DNA of 45,690 bases from an uncultured Patescibacteria group bacterium (GTDB lineage Bacteria > Patescibacteriota > Patescibacteriia > UBA2591 > CALHIP01), in the NCBI GenBank assembly GCA_938030745.1, contig CALHIP010000012.1, forward strand, positions 1 through 45,690, read 5' to 3'. Below, piece by piece: positions 36,892 to 45,690 of this stretch. Within the stretch, counting starts at the first letter, position 1. The number at the start of each line of letters is the position of its first letter. The translations under genes were made by a program, and so were the position numbers. Under the pieces are notes generated by a model, which had not been told where the DNA came from, ran no database searches, and saw only the letters and a list, made by a program, of their open reading frames with translations.

Positions 36892-37941
36892 TTAAATAAA
36901 TAGTTTTTCAATCAGAAAGATCATTAAGCCAAAAGCAGCTGAAAGGCCACCAATCAACCAAAAACGCATCACAATTTTTGGTTCTTCTAATCCTTTTGCT
37001 TCAAAATGATGATGGAGTGGTGTAGAAAGAAAAATTTTGCGATGGAAAATTTTTTTAGAAATAATTTGAATAATAACTGAGAGAGATTCTATCACAAATG
37101 GAAAACAAATAATTGGTAATAAAATAACAGTGTTTGTCAGCATCGCCATCACTCCTAAGGTTACACCCAATCCCATTGCTCCTGTATCTCCCATAAAAAA
37201 TTTTGCCGGATAGATATTGTGCCACAAAAAAGCAATTAAAGCACCAACAATTACACCAGAAAAAGCAGCTAAATTTGTTTTTCCTTGAAGAAAAGCAATA
37301 ACTCCATAACTGACAAAAGCAATTAGTAAAAGCCCGCCAGCCAAACCATCAAGGCCATCAGTTTCATTAACAGAAAAAGCAGTAGCAACAATAACAAAAA
37401 TAAAAAGTGGAACATACCACCAACCAATTTCAAAATCACCAAGAAAAGGAATATGAATGATACTCCATTCTAATTTCCAGAAAAACCACCAGGCACCGAT
37501 AATCGCAATTAAAGTATAAAGAATTAAACGTTCGCGAATTTTAAGACCACCTCTACCTAATTCACCTTTTCTAATATCGACTAAATCATCAATTAAACCA
37601 ATGATAGCTGAACCAATTAAAACGCCTAAAGGTAAAAATGTTTCTTTTCGGACCAAAAAATTTAAAATTTTAAAAATCTCATGGCCAGTAATTTGCCAAA
37701 GAAAAAAAATAGCTAAAATTAAAAAAAGAGTTGTCAACCAAACAAGTAAACCACCCATTGTTGGTGTTCCCTCTTTTTTCTTATGAATTTGAGTATAAAT
37801 AGGAGTAGTTCCATTATTTCTGATTTTTTTACCTAATTTATATTTATAAAGAAAACGAACTAAAAATGGCAACCAACTAATAGCTAAAAGAAAAGAAATA
37901 ATAGTAAGAAAAATAATTTTGATGATAGCAAGCAGTTCCAT
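36892..37941 (-). CDS. mraY: Phospho-N-acetylmuramoyl-pentapeptide transferase
   Basis: GTPTMGGLLVW; NETDGLDGLAGG; FMGDTGAMGLG; PLHHHFEAKG. Confidence 0.97.
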   Translation of the reverse strand: MELLAIIKIIFLTIISFLLAISWLPFLVRFLYKYKLGKKIRNNGTTPIYTQIHKKKEGTPTMGGLLVWLTTLFLILAIFFLWQITGHEIFKILNFLVRKETFLPLGVLIGSAIIGLIDDLVDIRKGELGRGGLKIRERLILYTLIAIIGAWWFFWKLEWSIIHIPFLGDFEIGWWYVPLFIFVIVATAFSVNETDGLDGLAGGLLLIAFVSYGVIAFLQGKTNLAAFSGVIVGALIAFLWHNIYPAKFFMGDTGAMGLGVTLGVMAMLTNTVILLPIICFPFVIESLSVIIQIISKKIFHRKIFLSTPLHHHFEAKGLEEPKIVMRFWLIGGLSAAFGLMIFLIEKLFI

Positions 37942-37956
37942 ATCGCTAATTAATCG

Positions 37957-38955
37957 TTATATTTTTGAAGCAATATATTCGGTCATCTCAACTAAACGAC
38001 AAGCATAGCCCCATTCATTATCATACCAGGCAACAACTTTTATTAAATCATCAATAACCATTGTTAAAGAAAGATCGATAATAGCCGAATGAGAATTTCC
38101 TTTTAAATCAGTTGAAACAACTGGTTCATCGGTTACTTCTAAAATTCCTTTTAATCTTCCTTGAGATTCTTTTTTAAATAAATCATTTAATTCTTCTTTG
38201 CTTGTCTTTTTTTCAACCTGACAGATAAAATCTAAAAGACTAACAGTTGGAGTTGGTACTCTTAATGAAATTCCATCCAATTTTCCTTTCATTTCTGGTA
38301 TAACTTGAGAAATTGATTTTGCTGCACCTGTTGAAGTTGGAATAATTGAAAGAAGAGCTGCTCTGGCTCTCCTTAAATCTTTATGGGGAAGATCTAACAA
38401 TCTTTGGTCATTAGTATAAGCATGAGTAGTGGTAAAAAATCCTTTTTTGATTCCAAAATTTTCATAAATAATCTTAACAATTGGTGCTAGACAATTAGTA
38501 GTACAAGAAGAATTAGAAATAATCAGATCTTTTTTTGGATCAAATTTTTCTTCATTAACACCTAAAATATAAGTTGGAATTTCTGGATCTTTTGGTGGAG
38601 CAGAAATAATAACTCTTTTTGCGCCTGCTTTCAAGTGTTTTTTTGCTCCTTCTTTATCAGTAAAAACACCTGAAGATTCTATCACAATGTCAATTTTTAA
38701 TTCTTGCCAAGGTAAATTAATCGGATCTTTTTCAGCAAAAACTCTAATCTTTTTGCCATTAATAATCAAATTTTCTTCATCAAAACTAACCTCTTTTTCA
38801 TATTTTCCATAAAGAGAATCATACTTTAAAAGATGAGCTAAAGTTTTTGTGTCAGTTAAATCATTAATTGCAACAATGTCAAGACCTTTTTCTAAAGCAA
38901 TTTTAAATGTTGGTCGGCCAATCCGACCGAAACCATTGATTGCTATTTTTACCAT
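37957..38955 (-). CDS. gap: Glyceraldehyde-3-phosphate dehydrogenase
   Basis: MVKIAINGFGRIGRPTFK; ISNSSCTTNCLAPIVK; WYDNEWGYACRLVEM. Confidence 0.97.
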   Translation of the reverse strand: MVKIAINGFGRIGRPTFKIALEKGLDIVAINDLTDTKTLAHLLKYDSLYGKYEKEVSFDEENLIINGKKIRVFAEKDPINLPWQELKIDIVIESSGVFTDKEGAKKHLKAGAKRVIISAPPKDPEIPTYILGVNEEKFDPKKDLIISNSSCTTNCLAPIVKIIYENFGIKKGFFTTTHAYTNDQRLLDLPHKDLRRARAALLSIIPTSTGAAKSISQVIPEMKGKLDGISLRVPTPTVSLLDFICQVEKKTSKEELNDLFKKESQGRLKGILEVTDEPVVSTDLKGNSHSAIIDLSLTMVIDDLIKVVAWYDNEWGYACRLVEMTEYIASKI

Positions 38956-38959
38956 AATT

Positions 38960-39760
38960 TTAAGTTTTAATTTTTAATTCTTTTAATGGTACTTTTATAA
39001 TTGTATCTTCATCTATTTTTAAATCAACTGTTTCTTCTAAAATATGCCAACCAACAACCTCGCCTGATTTGTCTTTTGTTTCAACTTTTGTGCCAATCGA
39101 AGGAAATGATTTTGTTAATTCTTTATAAAGATCTATTTCAAAAGAAAGACAACATTTAAGTCGACCACAAGGACCAGAAAGTCGATCTATCCCTCGATGG
39201 GTAAGTTGCTGTTCTTCTATCAGATCGGTAGAAACCCCACCCAAAATCTTAAGAAAAGAAAGACAACAAAGCCTTCTTCCGCAAGGACCGATACCAGAAA
39301 AAATTCTCATCTCTTCTCGAGGATTGATTTGGTGAAGCCGAATTGAACGATGAAATTCTTGAGAGAGTTTTTTTACTAATTCTCTAAAATCAACTCTTTT
39401 TGGAGAAATAAAAGCAAAAACAATTTGACCACCATCAAGAGAAAGATGAGCATCAACTAATTTCATTGGTAAAGAAGAATCTTTAACAATTTCGATTGCC
39501 CTCTTTAAAAACTCATTTTTTCTTTTTTCTTTTCTTTCCATTTTTTTGAGGTCTTCTTTAGTTGCTTTTCTAAGAATAATAACTTTTTCATTCCTTTTAT
39601 CTTTATCTGGTTTTTCTAAAAGATTGATAATTTTAGCTAAATCAGTATGAGAATCAATTCTGACAACAAGGTCCTCTCCAATTTTATATTGAGTTTTTTT
39701 ATTCTTTGTTTCAGCTTCAAAAATTTTATCCCAATGAGCAATTTTTAGTTGGATGATCAT
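38960..39760 (-). CDS. PSP1-domain protein (YaaT/RicT-like)
   Basis: DFRELVKKLSQEFHRSIRLHQINPREEMRIFSGIGPCGRRLCCLSFL; SGPCGRLKCCLSFE. Confidence 0.92.
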   Translation of the reverse strand: MIIQLKIAHWDKIFEAETKNKKTQYKIGEDLVVRIDSHTDLAKIINLLEKPDKDKRNEKVIILRKATKEDLKKMERKEKRKNEFLKRAIEIVKDSSLPMKLVDAHLSLDGGQIVFAFISPKRVDFRELVKKLSQEFHRSIRLHQINPREEMRIFSGIGPCGRRLCCLSFLKILGGVSTDLIEEQQLTHRGIDRLSGPCGRLKCCLSFEIDLYKELTKSFPSIGTKVETKDKSGEVVGWHILEETVDLKIDEDTIIKVPLKELKIKT

Positions 39761-40338
39761 ATTTCAAATCTGATAAATCTTTTTACTTGAATATTTTCTC
39801 TCAATTTAGTAATTTTTGATTGGATTAAATCTTCAATTTTGATATTTTGATCTTTAATAAATGGTTGTTTTAAAAGACAAACATTTTCATAAAATTTTTC
39901 TAATTTCCCTTCAATAATTTTTTCTATAATATGAGGTGGTTTTTTCTCTTGAGCCATTTCTTTTCGGTAAATCTCTTTTTCTTTTTCTAAAACCTCTTCT
40001 GGAATATCTTCAGGCTTTAAATATAAAGGATTTGTTGCTGCTACCTGCATAGCTAAATCATGAGCTAAATCCTTAAATTCTTGGTTGCGAGCGACAAAAT
40101 CTGTTTCACAATGAAGTTCTACTAAGGCAGCAATTTTTTCATTAGAATGAATATAAAAACCAATCACTCCAGCCTTTGTTTCTCTATTAGATTTAGTTTC
40201 AACAATTTTTTTTCCTTTTTTTCTTAAAATCTCAATTGCTTTTTCTAAATCACCTTTTGCTTCTTCTAAAGCCTTCTGACAATCAACAAAGCCAGCACCA
40301 GTTTTTTCTCGGAGTTTTTTAATAAGTTCAATGTTCAT
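39757..40338 (-). CDS. tsf: Elongation factor Ts
   Basis: IKKLREKTGAGFVDCQKALEEAKGDLEKAIEILRKKG; HCETDFVARN. Confidence 0.97.
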   Translation of the reverse strand: MNIELIKKLREKTGAGFVDCQKALEEAKGDLEKAIEILRKKGKKIVETKSNRETKAGVIGFYIHSNEKIAALVELHCETDFVARNQEFKDLAHDLAMQVAATNPLYLKPEDIPEEVLEKEKEIYRKEMAQEKKPPHIIEKIIEGKLEKFYENVCLLKQPFIKDQNIKIEDLIQSKITKLRENIQVKRFIRFEI

Positions 40339-40346
40339 AAAATTAT

Positions 40347-41663
40347 TTAAAAAGGCAGATTTTCTTTAATAAGCTTAATAGTTGATTTATCAAATTCATT
40401 TTTTACTCTAACAATTGGTTTATTAGATTTAATTAAAAAATTAAGATTAGCTGAAGTAACAGCTAAAACTGAATCACATTTTGCTCGATTAATTGTTTTT
40501 TCTAAATCATTAATCTGTTTTTTGCTATAACCCATTGTTGGAATAACTTGAAGATATGGATATTTTTCTAAAGTTTTTTTAATCTCGCCTATTGCTACTT
40601 TTTGAGGTTCAATAATTTTTTTGGCTTTAAATTTCTTAGCTAAGAAAATTCCATAACTTTTTGCTTCGCCATGAGTTACTGTTGGCGCATCTTCAACGAT
40701 AAGAATTGTTTTTCCTTTTATTAATTCAGGTTGAGAAACTGTTGAAAGAGATTTGGCTTTAATAATCTTTGCTTTTTTATTAAATAACCGAATATTTTGA
40801 ATTATTTTTTTGATTGATTCTTTTGGAGCGGTTCCAGTTTTTGAAATAATAATTAAGTCACTTAATAAAAGATTAATTACACTTGGCCAATATGAAATTT
40901 CATCGCCAACCCGATGCGGATCAGCAACTGTAATATAAAAATCTGCTTTAATAAAAGAAAAATCATTGTTACCACCATCCCACAAAATAATTTCTGAATC
41001 TTTTTCTGCTTCTCTTAAAATTTTTTGATAATCAACACCAGCATAGATTGAAGCACCAATTTCTAAATATGGTTCGTATTCTTCTCTTTCCTCAATTGTC
41101 GCTCGATATTTTTCCAAATCACTGAAATTAGAAAATTTCTGGATTTCTTGAATTTTTAAATTCGGATCATATGGCATCGGATGACGGATAGCATTAATTT
41201 TATAACCCTTTTCTTTTAAAATTTTTAAAATTGTTTTTGAAACCATTGATTTACCAGCTCCAGTTCTGGTAGCACAAATAGCAATAACTTTTCTTTTTGA
41301 TTTTAGCATCGTCTGATTTGGTCCTAACAATCTTAAACTAGCTCCAGCTGCCATTGCAGAAGAAGCAAGATTCATTAAATATTGATAAGAAACATCAGAA
41401 TAAGAAAAAACAATTTCATCAACTTTGAATTTTTTAATTAGTTTAACTAAATCTTTTTCTGGATAAATAGGAATACCTTTTGGATAAAATTTGCCAGCTA
41501 AAGAAGCAGGATATTTTCTTTTTTCAATCCCTGGAATTTGAGCACCGGTAAAGCAAACAACTCGATATTCAGGATTATCTTTAAAATAAATCAAGAAATT
41601 ATGGAAATCCCTTCCTGCTGCACCAACAATAATTACTTTTTTAATTTTTTTAATCTTCTCCAT
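40347..41663 (-). CDS. Cyclic 2,3-diphosphoglycerate synthetase-like P-loop protein (COG2403-like)
   Basis: VVCFTGAQIPGIEKRKYPASLAGKFYPKGIPI; CATRTGAGKSMVSK; EDAPTVTHGEAKSYG. Confidence 0.85.
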   Translation of the reverse strand: MEKIKKIKKVIIVGAAGRDFHNFLIYFKDNPEYRVVCFTGAQIPGIEKRKYPASLAGKFYPKGIPIYPEKDLVKLIKKFKVDEIVFSYSDVSYQYLMNLASSAMAAGASLRLLGPNQTMLKSKRKVIAICATRTGAGKSMVSKTILKILKEKGYKINAIRHPMPYDPNLKIQEIQKFSNFSDLEKYRATIEEREEYEPYLEIGASIYAGVDYQKILREAEKDSEIILWDGGNNDFSFIKADFYITVADPHRVGDEISYWPSVINLLLSDLIIISKTGTAPKESIKKIIQNIRLFNKKAKIIKAKSLSTVSQPELIKGKTILIVEDAPTVTHGEAKSYGIFLAKKFKAKKIIEPQKVAIGEIKKTLEKYPYLQVIPTMGYSKKQINDLEKTINRAKCDSVLAVTSANLNFLIKSNKPIVRVKNEFDKSTIKLIKENLPF

Positions 41664-41668
41664 AATTT

Positions 41669-42358
41669 TTATTTTTTATTTTGTCCTTCTTTAATTGCCT
41701 CAACCAATGTTTTCGTAATTATCTCAATAGAGGCAATGGCATCATCATTACCTGGAATAGGATAATCAACTAAATTTGGATTACAATTTACATCAACCAA
41801 ACCTACAGTTTTTATTTTTTTCATTCTTGCTTCTTTAACAGCTGTTTTTTCTTTTCTTAAATCGACAATATAAATTGCCTCAGGAATTTTCTCCAAATTT
41901 TCTATCCCGCCAACCAAACTATTTAATCTATCTAGTTCTTTTTCTAGATTTAGTTTCTCTTTTTTTGGATATTTCTCCCATTCTCCTTTCGCTTTTTCTT
42001 CTTTCATCTTTTTTAATTTTTTTATTAACTCAAAGATAACAGAAAAATTTGTTAAGGTTCCACCAACCCATCTTTCAACAACATATGGCATATTAACCTC
42101 TTGAGCATATTTTTTAATAACCTCTTGAGCAGATGGTTTTGTTCCAACAAATAAAATCTTTCCTCCGTTTGCGACTGTTTCTTTAACAAAATCAGCTGCT
42201 TTTTGAAGACAATCCCTTGTTTTTTCCAAATCGATTAAATAAACGTTATTTCTTATTGAATGAAGGTATGGCTCCATTTTTGGATGGCGTTTGCCAACTT
42301 GATGGCCAAAATAAACCATCGCCTCAAATAATTCTTCGGTTGAAGGAATATACACCAT
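41669..42358 (-). CDS. rpsB: 30S ribosomal protein S2
   Basis: FGHQVGKRHPKMEPYLHSIRNNVYLIDLEKT; VERWVGGTLTNF; VDVNCNPNLVDYPIPGNDDA. Confidence 0.97.
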   Translation of the reverse strand: MVYIPSTEELFEAMVYFGHQVGKRHPKMEPYLHSIRNNVYLIDLEKTRDCLQKAADFVKETVANGGKILFVGTKPSAQEVIKKYAQEVNMPYVVERWVGGTLTNFSVIFELIKKLKKMKEEKAKGEWEKYPKKEKLNLEKELDRLNSLVGGIENLEKIPEAIYIVDLRKEKTAVKEARMKKIKTVGLVDVNCNPNLVDYPIPGNDDAIASIEIITKTLVEAIKEGQNKK

Positions 42359-42427
42359 AAGATTGAGTTATTATAACTTAAATTAAAAGACTTGTCAAAA
42401 AAGGTAAATAGAGTATAATAAAAATAT

Positions 42428-42688
42428 ATGGCTAAGAAAAATAAAGAAAAAATTCCATACTATCCTTATCCTGAAGCAAAGATTATCTGTAGTTGTGGTA
42501 ATATAATGAAGGTTGGTTCAACAGTTAAAGAGATGTTTGTTGAAATTTGTTCGAAATGTCATCCTTTCTTTACTGGTGCTCAAAAATTAATTGATACTCA
42601 TGGTCGATTAGAAAGATTCAAAGAAAGATTAGCAAAGAAAATGGAAATAGATGCGAAAAAAAAGAAAAATAAGAAATCATCTGATTAA
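42428..42688 (+). CDS. rpmE: 50S ribosomal protein L31
   Basis: [56 protein letters not shown]. Confidence 0.95.
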   Translation: MAKKNKEKIPYYPYPEAKIICSCGNIMKVGSTVKEMFVEICSKCHPFFTGAQKLIDTHGRLERFKERLAKKMEIDAKKKKNKKSSD

Positions 42689-42695
42689 TAATCAT

Positions 42696-43577
42696 ATGGA
42701 TGTTGAAGAATTAAAAAATAGATTGAAAGAAATAGAAAAGGATTTCTCTAATCCAGAAATTTTTAATTTTCCAGAAAAGTTAAAAGAACTACAAAAAGAG
42801 TATCATTTGATTAAAAAAGAGTTAGCAAAGGCAAAATCATCCTTTAATGATAAAGAAAACAATAAAAATATAATAATGGAAATTCGAGCTGGAACAGGTG
42901 GTGAAGAAGCAGCTCTTTTCGCTGCTGATTTATTTAGAATGTATTCAAAATTTGCTGAAAAAAAGGGTTGGTCAACTGAATTACTTTCTGCTAGTCGAAC
43001 TGATCTCGGTGGTTTAAAAGAAATTATTTTTAAAATCTCTGGTAAAGATGTTTTAAAAACTTTAAAGAATGAAGCTGGTGTTCATCGCGTCCAAAGAATT
43101 CCAGTTACAGAGAAATCTGGTCGAATTCACACATCTACTGCATCAGTCGCAGTTTTACCAGAAGCAACAGAGACAGAAATTAAAATTAGGCCAGAGGATT
43201 TAAAAATTGAAACTTTTCGCGCCTCATCGAAAGGAGGTCAGAATGTCCAAAAAGTTGAAACAGCAGTAAGAATTACCCATTTACCAACCAATTTGGTTGT
43301 TTCTTGTCAAGAGGAAAGATCGCAAGCACGAAATAAAGAAAAAGCATTAAAAATTTTAATGGCTCGACTTCTTGCTCTCGAGAGAGAAAAAAAAGAAAAA
43401 GAATTAATTGAAACGAGAAGGTCTCAAATAAAAAAAGCTGAAAGGGCAGATAAAATCAGAACTTATAATTTTCCACAGAACCGAGTTACTGATCACCGTC
43501 TTAACAAATCCTGGTATAATCTTTCTGAAATTATGGAAGGAAAATTAGATGAAATTGTTGAAAGTTTCAATCAATAA
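42696..43577 (+). CDS. prfA: Peptide chain release factor 1 (short N-terminus)
   Basis: VHRVQRIPVTEKSGRIHTSTASVAVLPE (RF1-type PxT); SSKGGQNVQKVETAVRITH; start placed at MDVEELKNRL. Confidence 0.95.
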   Translation: MDVEELKNRLKEIEKDFSNPEIFNFPEKLKELQKEYHLIKKELAKAKSSFNDKENNKNIIMEIRAGTGGEEAALFAADLFRMYSKFAEKKGWSTELLSASRTDLGGLKEIIFKISGKDVLKTLKNEAGVHRVQRIPVTEKSGRIHTSTASVAVLPEATETEIKIRPEDLKIETFRASSKGGQNVQKVETAVRITHLPTNLVVSCQEERSQARNKEKALKILMARLLALEREKKEKELIETRRSQIKKAERADKIRTYNFPQNRVTDHRLNKSWYNLSEIMEGKLDEIVESFNQ

Positions 43578-43596
43578 TTTTTGAGTGAATATATAA

Positions 43597-43627
43597 AAAG
43601 AGGGATTTTATCTCCCTCTTTTTTTCT
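43597..43627 (+). terminator. Rho-independent terminator after prfA
   Basis: aaagaggga tttta tctccctctttttttt. Confidence 0.85.
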
Positions 43628-43749
43628 TTTACCTCAATAGCTACAGTGACTATGTGGTCACCCACAAACTTTAGCTCCTTGATCCAATCATATGGTTTAC
43701 TTCCTTTGACGATATAATCATTTTTTAAAAGTCAAGTGAAAAGTTTTAA

Positions 43750-44787
43750 TCAATAATAATTAACCAGATTTTTATTAGAAATTAGAGCAATCCAGGTTTT
43801 GCCAGAAAGAAGTTTTATTTCTTCACCATTTTCATTATAGAAACGTGTTCGGCCGGCTTCTTTCAACCATTTTCCCTTGATAACTTGACCATTTTGAAAA
43901 ATTAAAGCTTCTCCTTGACCAGTTAGATTAATTTTTCTTCGACCAATCTCATCAATAATATTTATTTTTGTTATTTGAACAATTAAATTTTTTACTCTTA
44001 ATTCTTGGCCTTCTTTATCTTTAAAAATCCGAGCGTTTTGCCAATATTGATATTCATTATTTTGGAAGTCGTATTGCCATTTTGTTTGATAAAACTGGGA
44101 AAATGTTACTTCGATTTTCTTCGCTGAAATCTTAGCCAAAGGAGATATATCAACTTTCTCACTAAAAAGCCAAGGTTCAAATTCTGCTTTCTGACTAATT
44201 TTTCGATCATTTAAGAACTTCTCAATTGATTCTTTTTTAATATAAAGATTATGAGGAGCTGGTTCATCACTCCGATAAAAATATTTACCCATCCAACTAA
44301 TCTCATCTAGATCAAATAATTGATAAAAACCTTGTTTTAGTTTAAAAAGAACATCATTTGAACCACCAGCATGAATAAAAAGTGATTTATATTCTTCAGC
44401 AATTTCAGCAAAATATGAACGAGCTGAACGAAGAGGTCCTAAATTTTTCGGCAATTCTTCTAAATCAAAAATTCCTAAAAATCTAGTAAAACCGCCTTCA
44501 ACTGGTGCTTCATAAATAATTGAAGCTTTAGCTATTGTTGGCTTCGGAGCGCTGGTTAAATTTTCTAAAACAACTGCAATTGGTAATAAATTTTCTTTCC
44601 CTTTTTCTACTATTGATCCATCTAAAAAACGAGTTGTTTTTTCTTTTTTAACTTCCTGATTAATTATTAACTCTTCATTTTCTAATTTTTCTTTATTGTT
44701 CAAAAAAACTGGTTTCTGCTCTGATCGACAACCGGTAAGTAAAAAAAGAAGAAAAATTGCTAAAATGAAAAGAAAAAATTTTTTCAT
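43750..44787 (-). CDS. DUF3048-family lipoprotein (YerB-like)
   Basis: Lipobox LLTGC; PIAVVLENLTSAPKPTIAKASIIYEAPVEGGFTRFLGIFD; GPLRSARSYFAEIAEEY. Confidence 0.88.
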   Translation of the reverse strand: MKKFFLFILAIFLLFLLTGCRSEQKPVFLNNKEKLENEELIINQEVKKEKTTRFLDGSIVEKGKENLLPIAVVLENLTSAPKPTIAKASIIYEAPVEGGFTRFLGIFDLEELPKNLGPLRSARSYFAEIAEEYKSLFIHAGGSNDVLFKLKQGFYQLFDLDEISWMGKYFYRSDEPAPHNLYIKKESIEKFLNDRKISQKAEFEPWLFSEKVDISPLAKISAKKIEVTFSQFYQTKWQYDFQNNEYQYWQNARIFKDKEGQELRVKNLIVQITKINIIDEIGRRKINLTGQGEALIFQNGQVIKGKWLKEAGRTRFYNENGEEIKLLSGKTWIALISNKNLVNYY

Positions 44788-44792
44788 ATCTT

Positions 44793-45413
44793 TTATTCTT
44801 CTTTTTTACTTGATTCTTCTGGCTTAACTTCAGCTGGTTTTTCCTCGATTTTTATTTCTTCTTCAATTTTTGGCGCTGAAATACTAACTACTACATCTTC
44901 TAAATCATGAAGAACTTTAATCTGATGAGGTATTTTAAGATCTTTCACTCTAATTAAATCATTAAATTCTTTTAACGAAGAGAGATCAACCTCTATCTGA
45001 TGGATCAAATCTTTTGGTAAACATTCTATTTTAATTTTTGTTAAATTATAGATAAGAATCCCACCTTTTTCTTTAACAACTGGTGCTTCATTAATAAATT
45101 TTAATTCTACCTCAGCTGTCAATTTCTCTTTTTCTTTGATTTGATAAAAATCAACATGAATAATGTCGTCTTTTATAGGGTCACGTTGGACATCGTGAAT
45201 TAAAACTTTTATTGGTTTTTTATCAACGATTAACTCAATAATAGTCGATTCACCAGCTTCCTGGAAAATTTTTTCAAAACTTTTTCTTTCAATCTCAATA
45301 CTTTCTGAAGGAATGTTATGGCCATAAATGACGGCTGGAATTATACCTTTCTTTCTCAATTTTTTAACTTTTTTACCTAAAATTGTTCTTTTTTTTGCTT
45401 TGAGTTGAAGCAT
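44793..45413 (-). CDS. rplY: 50S ribosomal protein L25 (TL5/CTC type)
   Basis: LKAKKRTILGKKVKKLRKKGIIPAVIYGHN; VLIHDVQRDPIKDDIIHVDFYQI; acidic C-terminal tail. Confidence 0.95.
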   Translation of the reverse strand: MLQLKAKKRTILGKKVKKLRKKGIIPAVIYGHNIPSESIEIERKSFEKIFQEAGESTIIELIVDKKPIKVLIHDVQRDPIKDDIIHVDFYQIKEKEKLTAEVELKFINEAPVVKEKGGILIYNLTKIKIECLPKDLIHQIEVDLSSLKEFNDLIRVKDLKIPHQIKVLHDLEDVVVSISAPKIEEEIKIEEKPAEVKPEESSKKEE

Positions 45414-45431
45414 AAAAGGCTTAAGTTTTGG

Positions 45432-45690
45432 CTATAAATTTAATTTATAAATCTTTATTTCATTATTCGGCAATTTGTATTGAAGCTCAGAATCAGAAAT
45501 CCATTCTGCTTCAAACCACCACAATGGTTCATCAGTTTCAGCAATAAGGATTTTTTCTTTGGTAAAGAGATTGTAGATATAAAGAGATGATTTTTTACCT
45601 TCTTTTCGATATTTTTCTTTTAATTCTTCTTCGATGTCAGAAAATCCTGTCCATATTTGACCAGGTTGAATTGTTAGATAACCAGTGTTG
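45432..45690 (-). CDS. Uncharacterised protein, N-terminus cut by the window edge
   Basis: Open minus frame NTGYLTIQPGQIWTGFSDIEEELKEKYRKEGKKSSLYIYNLFTKEKILIAETDEPLWWFEAEWISDSELQYKLPNNEIKIYKLNL*. Confidence 0.75.
   Translation of the reverse strand, partial: NTGYLTIQPGQIWTGFSDIEEELKEKYRKEGKKSSLYIYNLFTKEKILIAETDEPLWWFEAEWISDSELQYKLPNNEIKIYKLNL

Noticed and set aside
42651-43577. Translational fusion of rpmE and prfA suggested by overlapping ORF
   Set aside because: The prfA start is better placed at 42696 (MDVEELKNRL), after the rpmE stop.

Overview
AT-rich window whose gene content and compact proteins look like a CPR/Patescibacteria (Parcubacteria-like) genome; this assignment is inferred from gene content only. 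Most genes are on the minus strand. Left to right: a gene truncated at the left edge; a 797-aa HExxH + coiled-coil + VWA protein; a higher-GC island (about 3.0-4.85 kb) at the 3' end of a tRNA-Gln(UUG), with a frameshifted XRE regulator, a HELSH metallopeptidase-like gene and imperfect inverted repeats; a surface polysaccharide cluster (DMT transporter, three GT2s, O-antigen ligase/polymerase-like, PycTM-like membrane protein, flippase); rpsI-rplM-rplQ-rpoA-rpsD-rpsK-rpsM-rpmJ-infA; a biotinyl-like protein without the modifiable Lys, DUF72 and cysS; a CIRCE-controlled hrcA-grpE-hsp20-dnaK-(membrane protein)-DUF523-dnaJ cluster; galE; an accessory stretch (frameshifted receiver-like protein, zinc ribbon, 70-aa protein, transglutaminase-like 533-aa protein); a 3,5-epimerase-like cupin; mraY-murD-ftsW-murG-murC; gapdh; PSP1; tsf, a cyclic 2,3-diphosphoglycerate synthetase-like protein and rpsB; rpmE-prfA; a DUF3048 lipoprotein; L25; and a gene truncated at the right edge. 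The points most worth a second look are the tRNA-adjacent island, two single-A frameshifts in poly(A) tracts of regulator genes, the 533-aa/70-aa gene pair, a heptanucleotide tandem repeat inside the wzy-like gene, an RpoA without its C-terminal domain, and the biotinyl-like domain that lacks its lysine.
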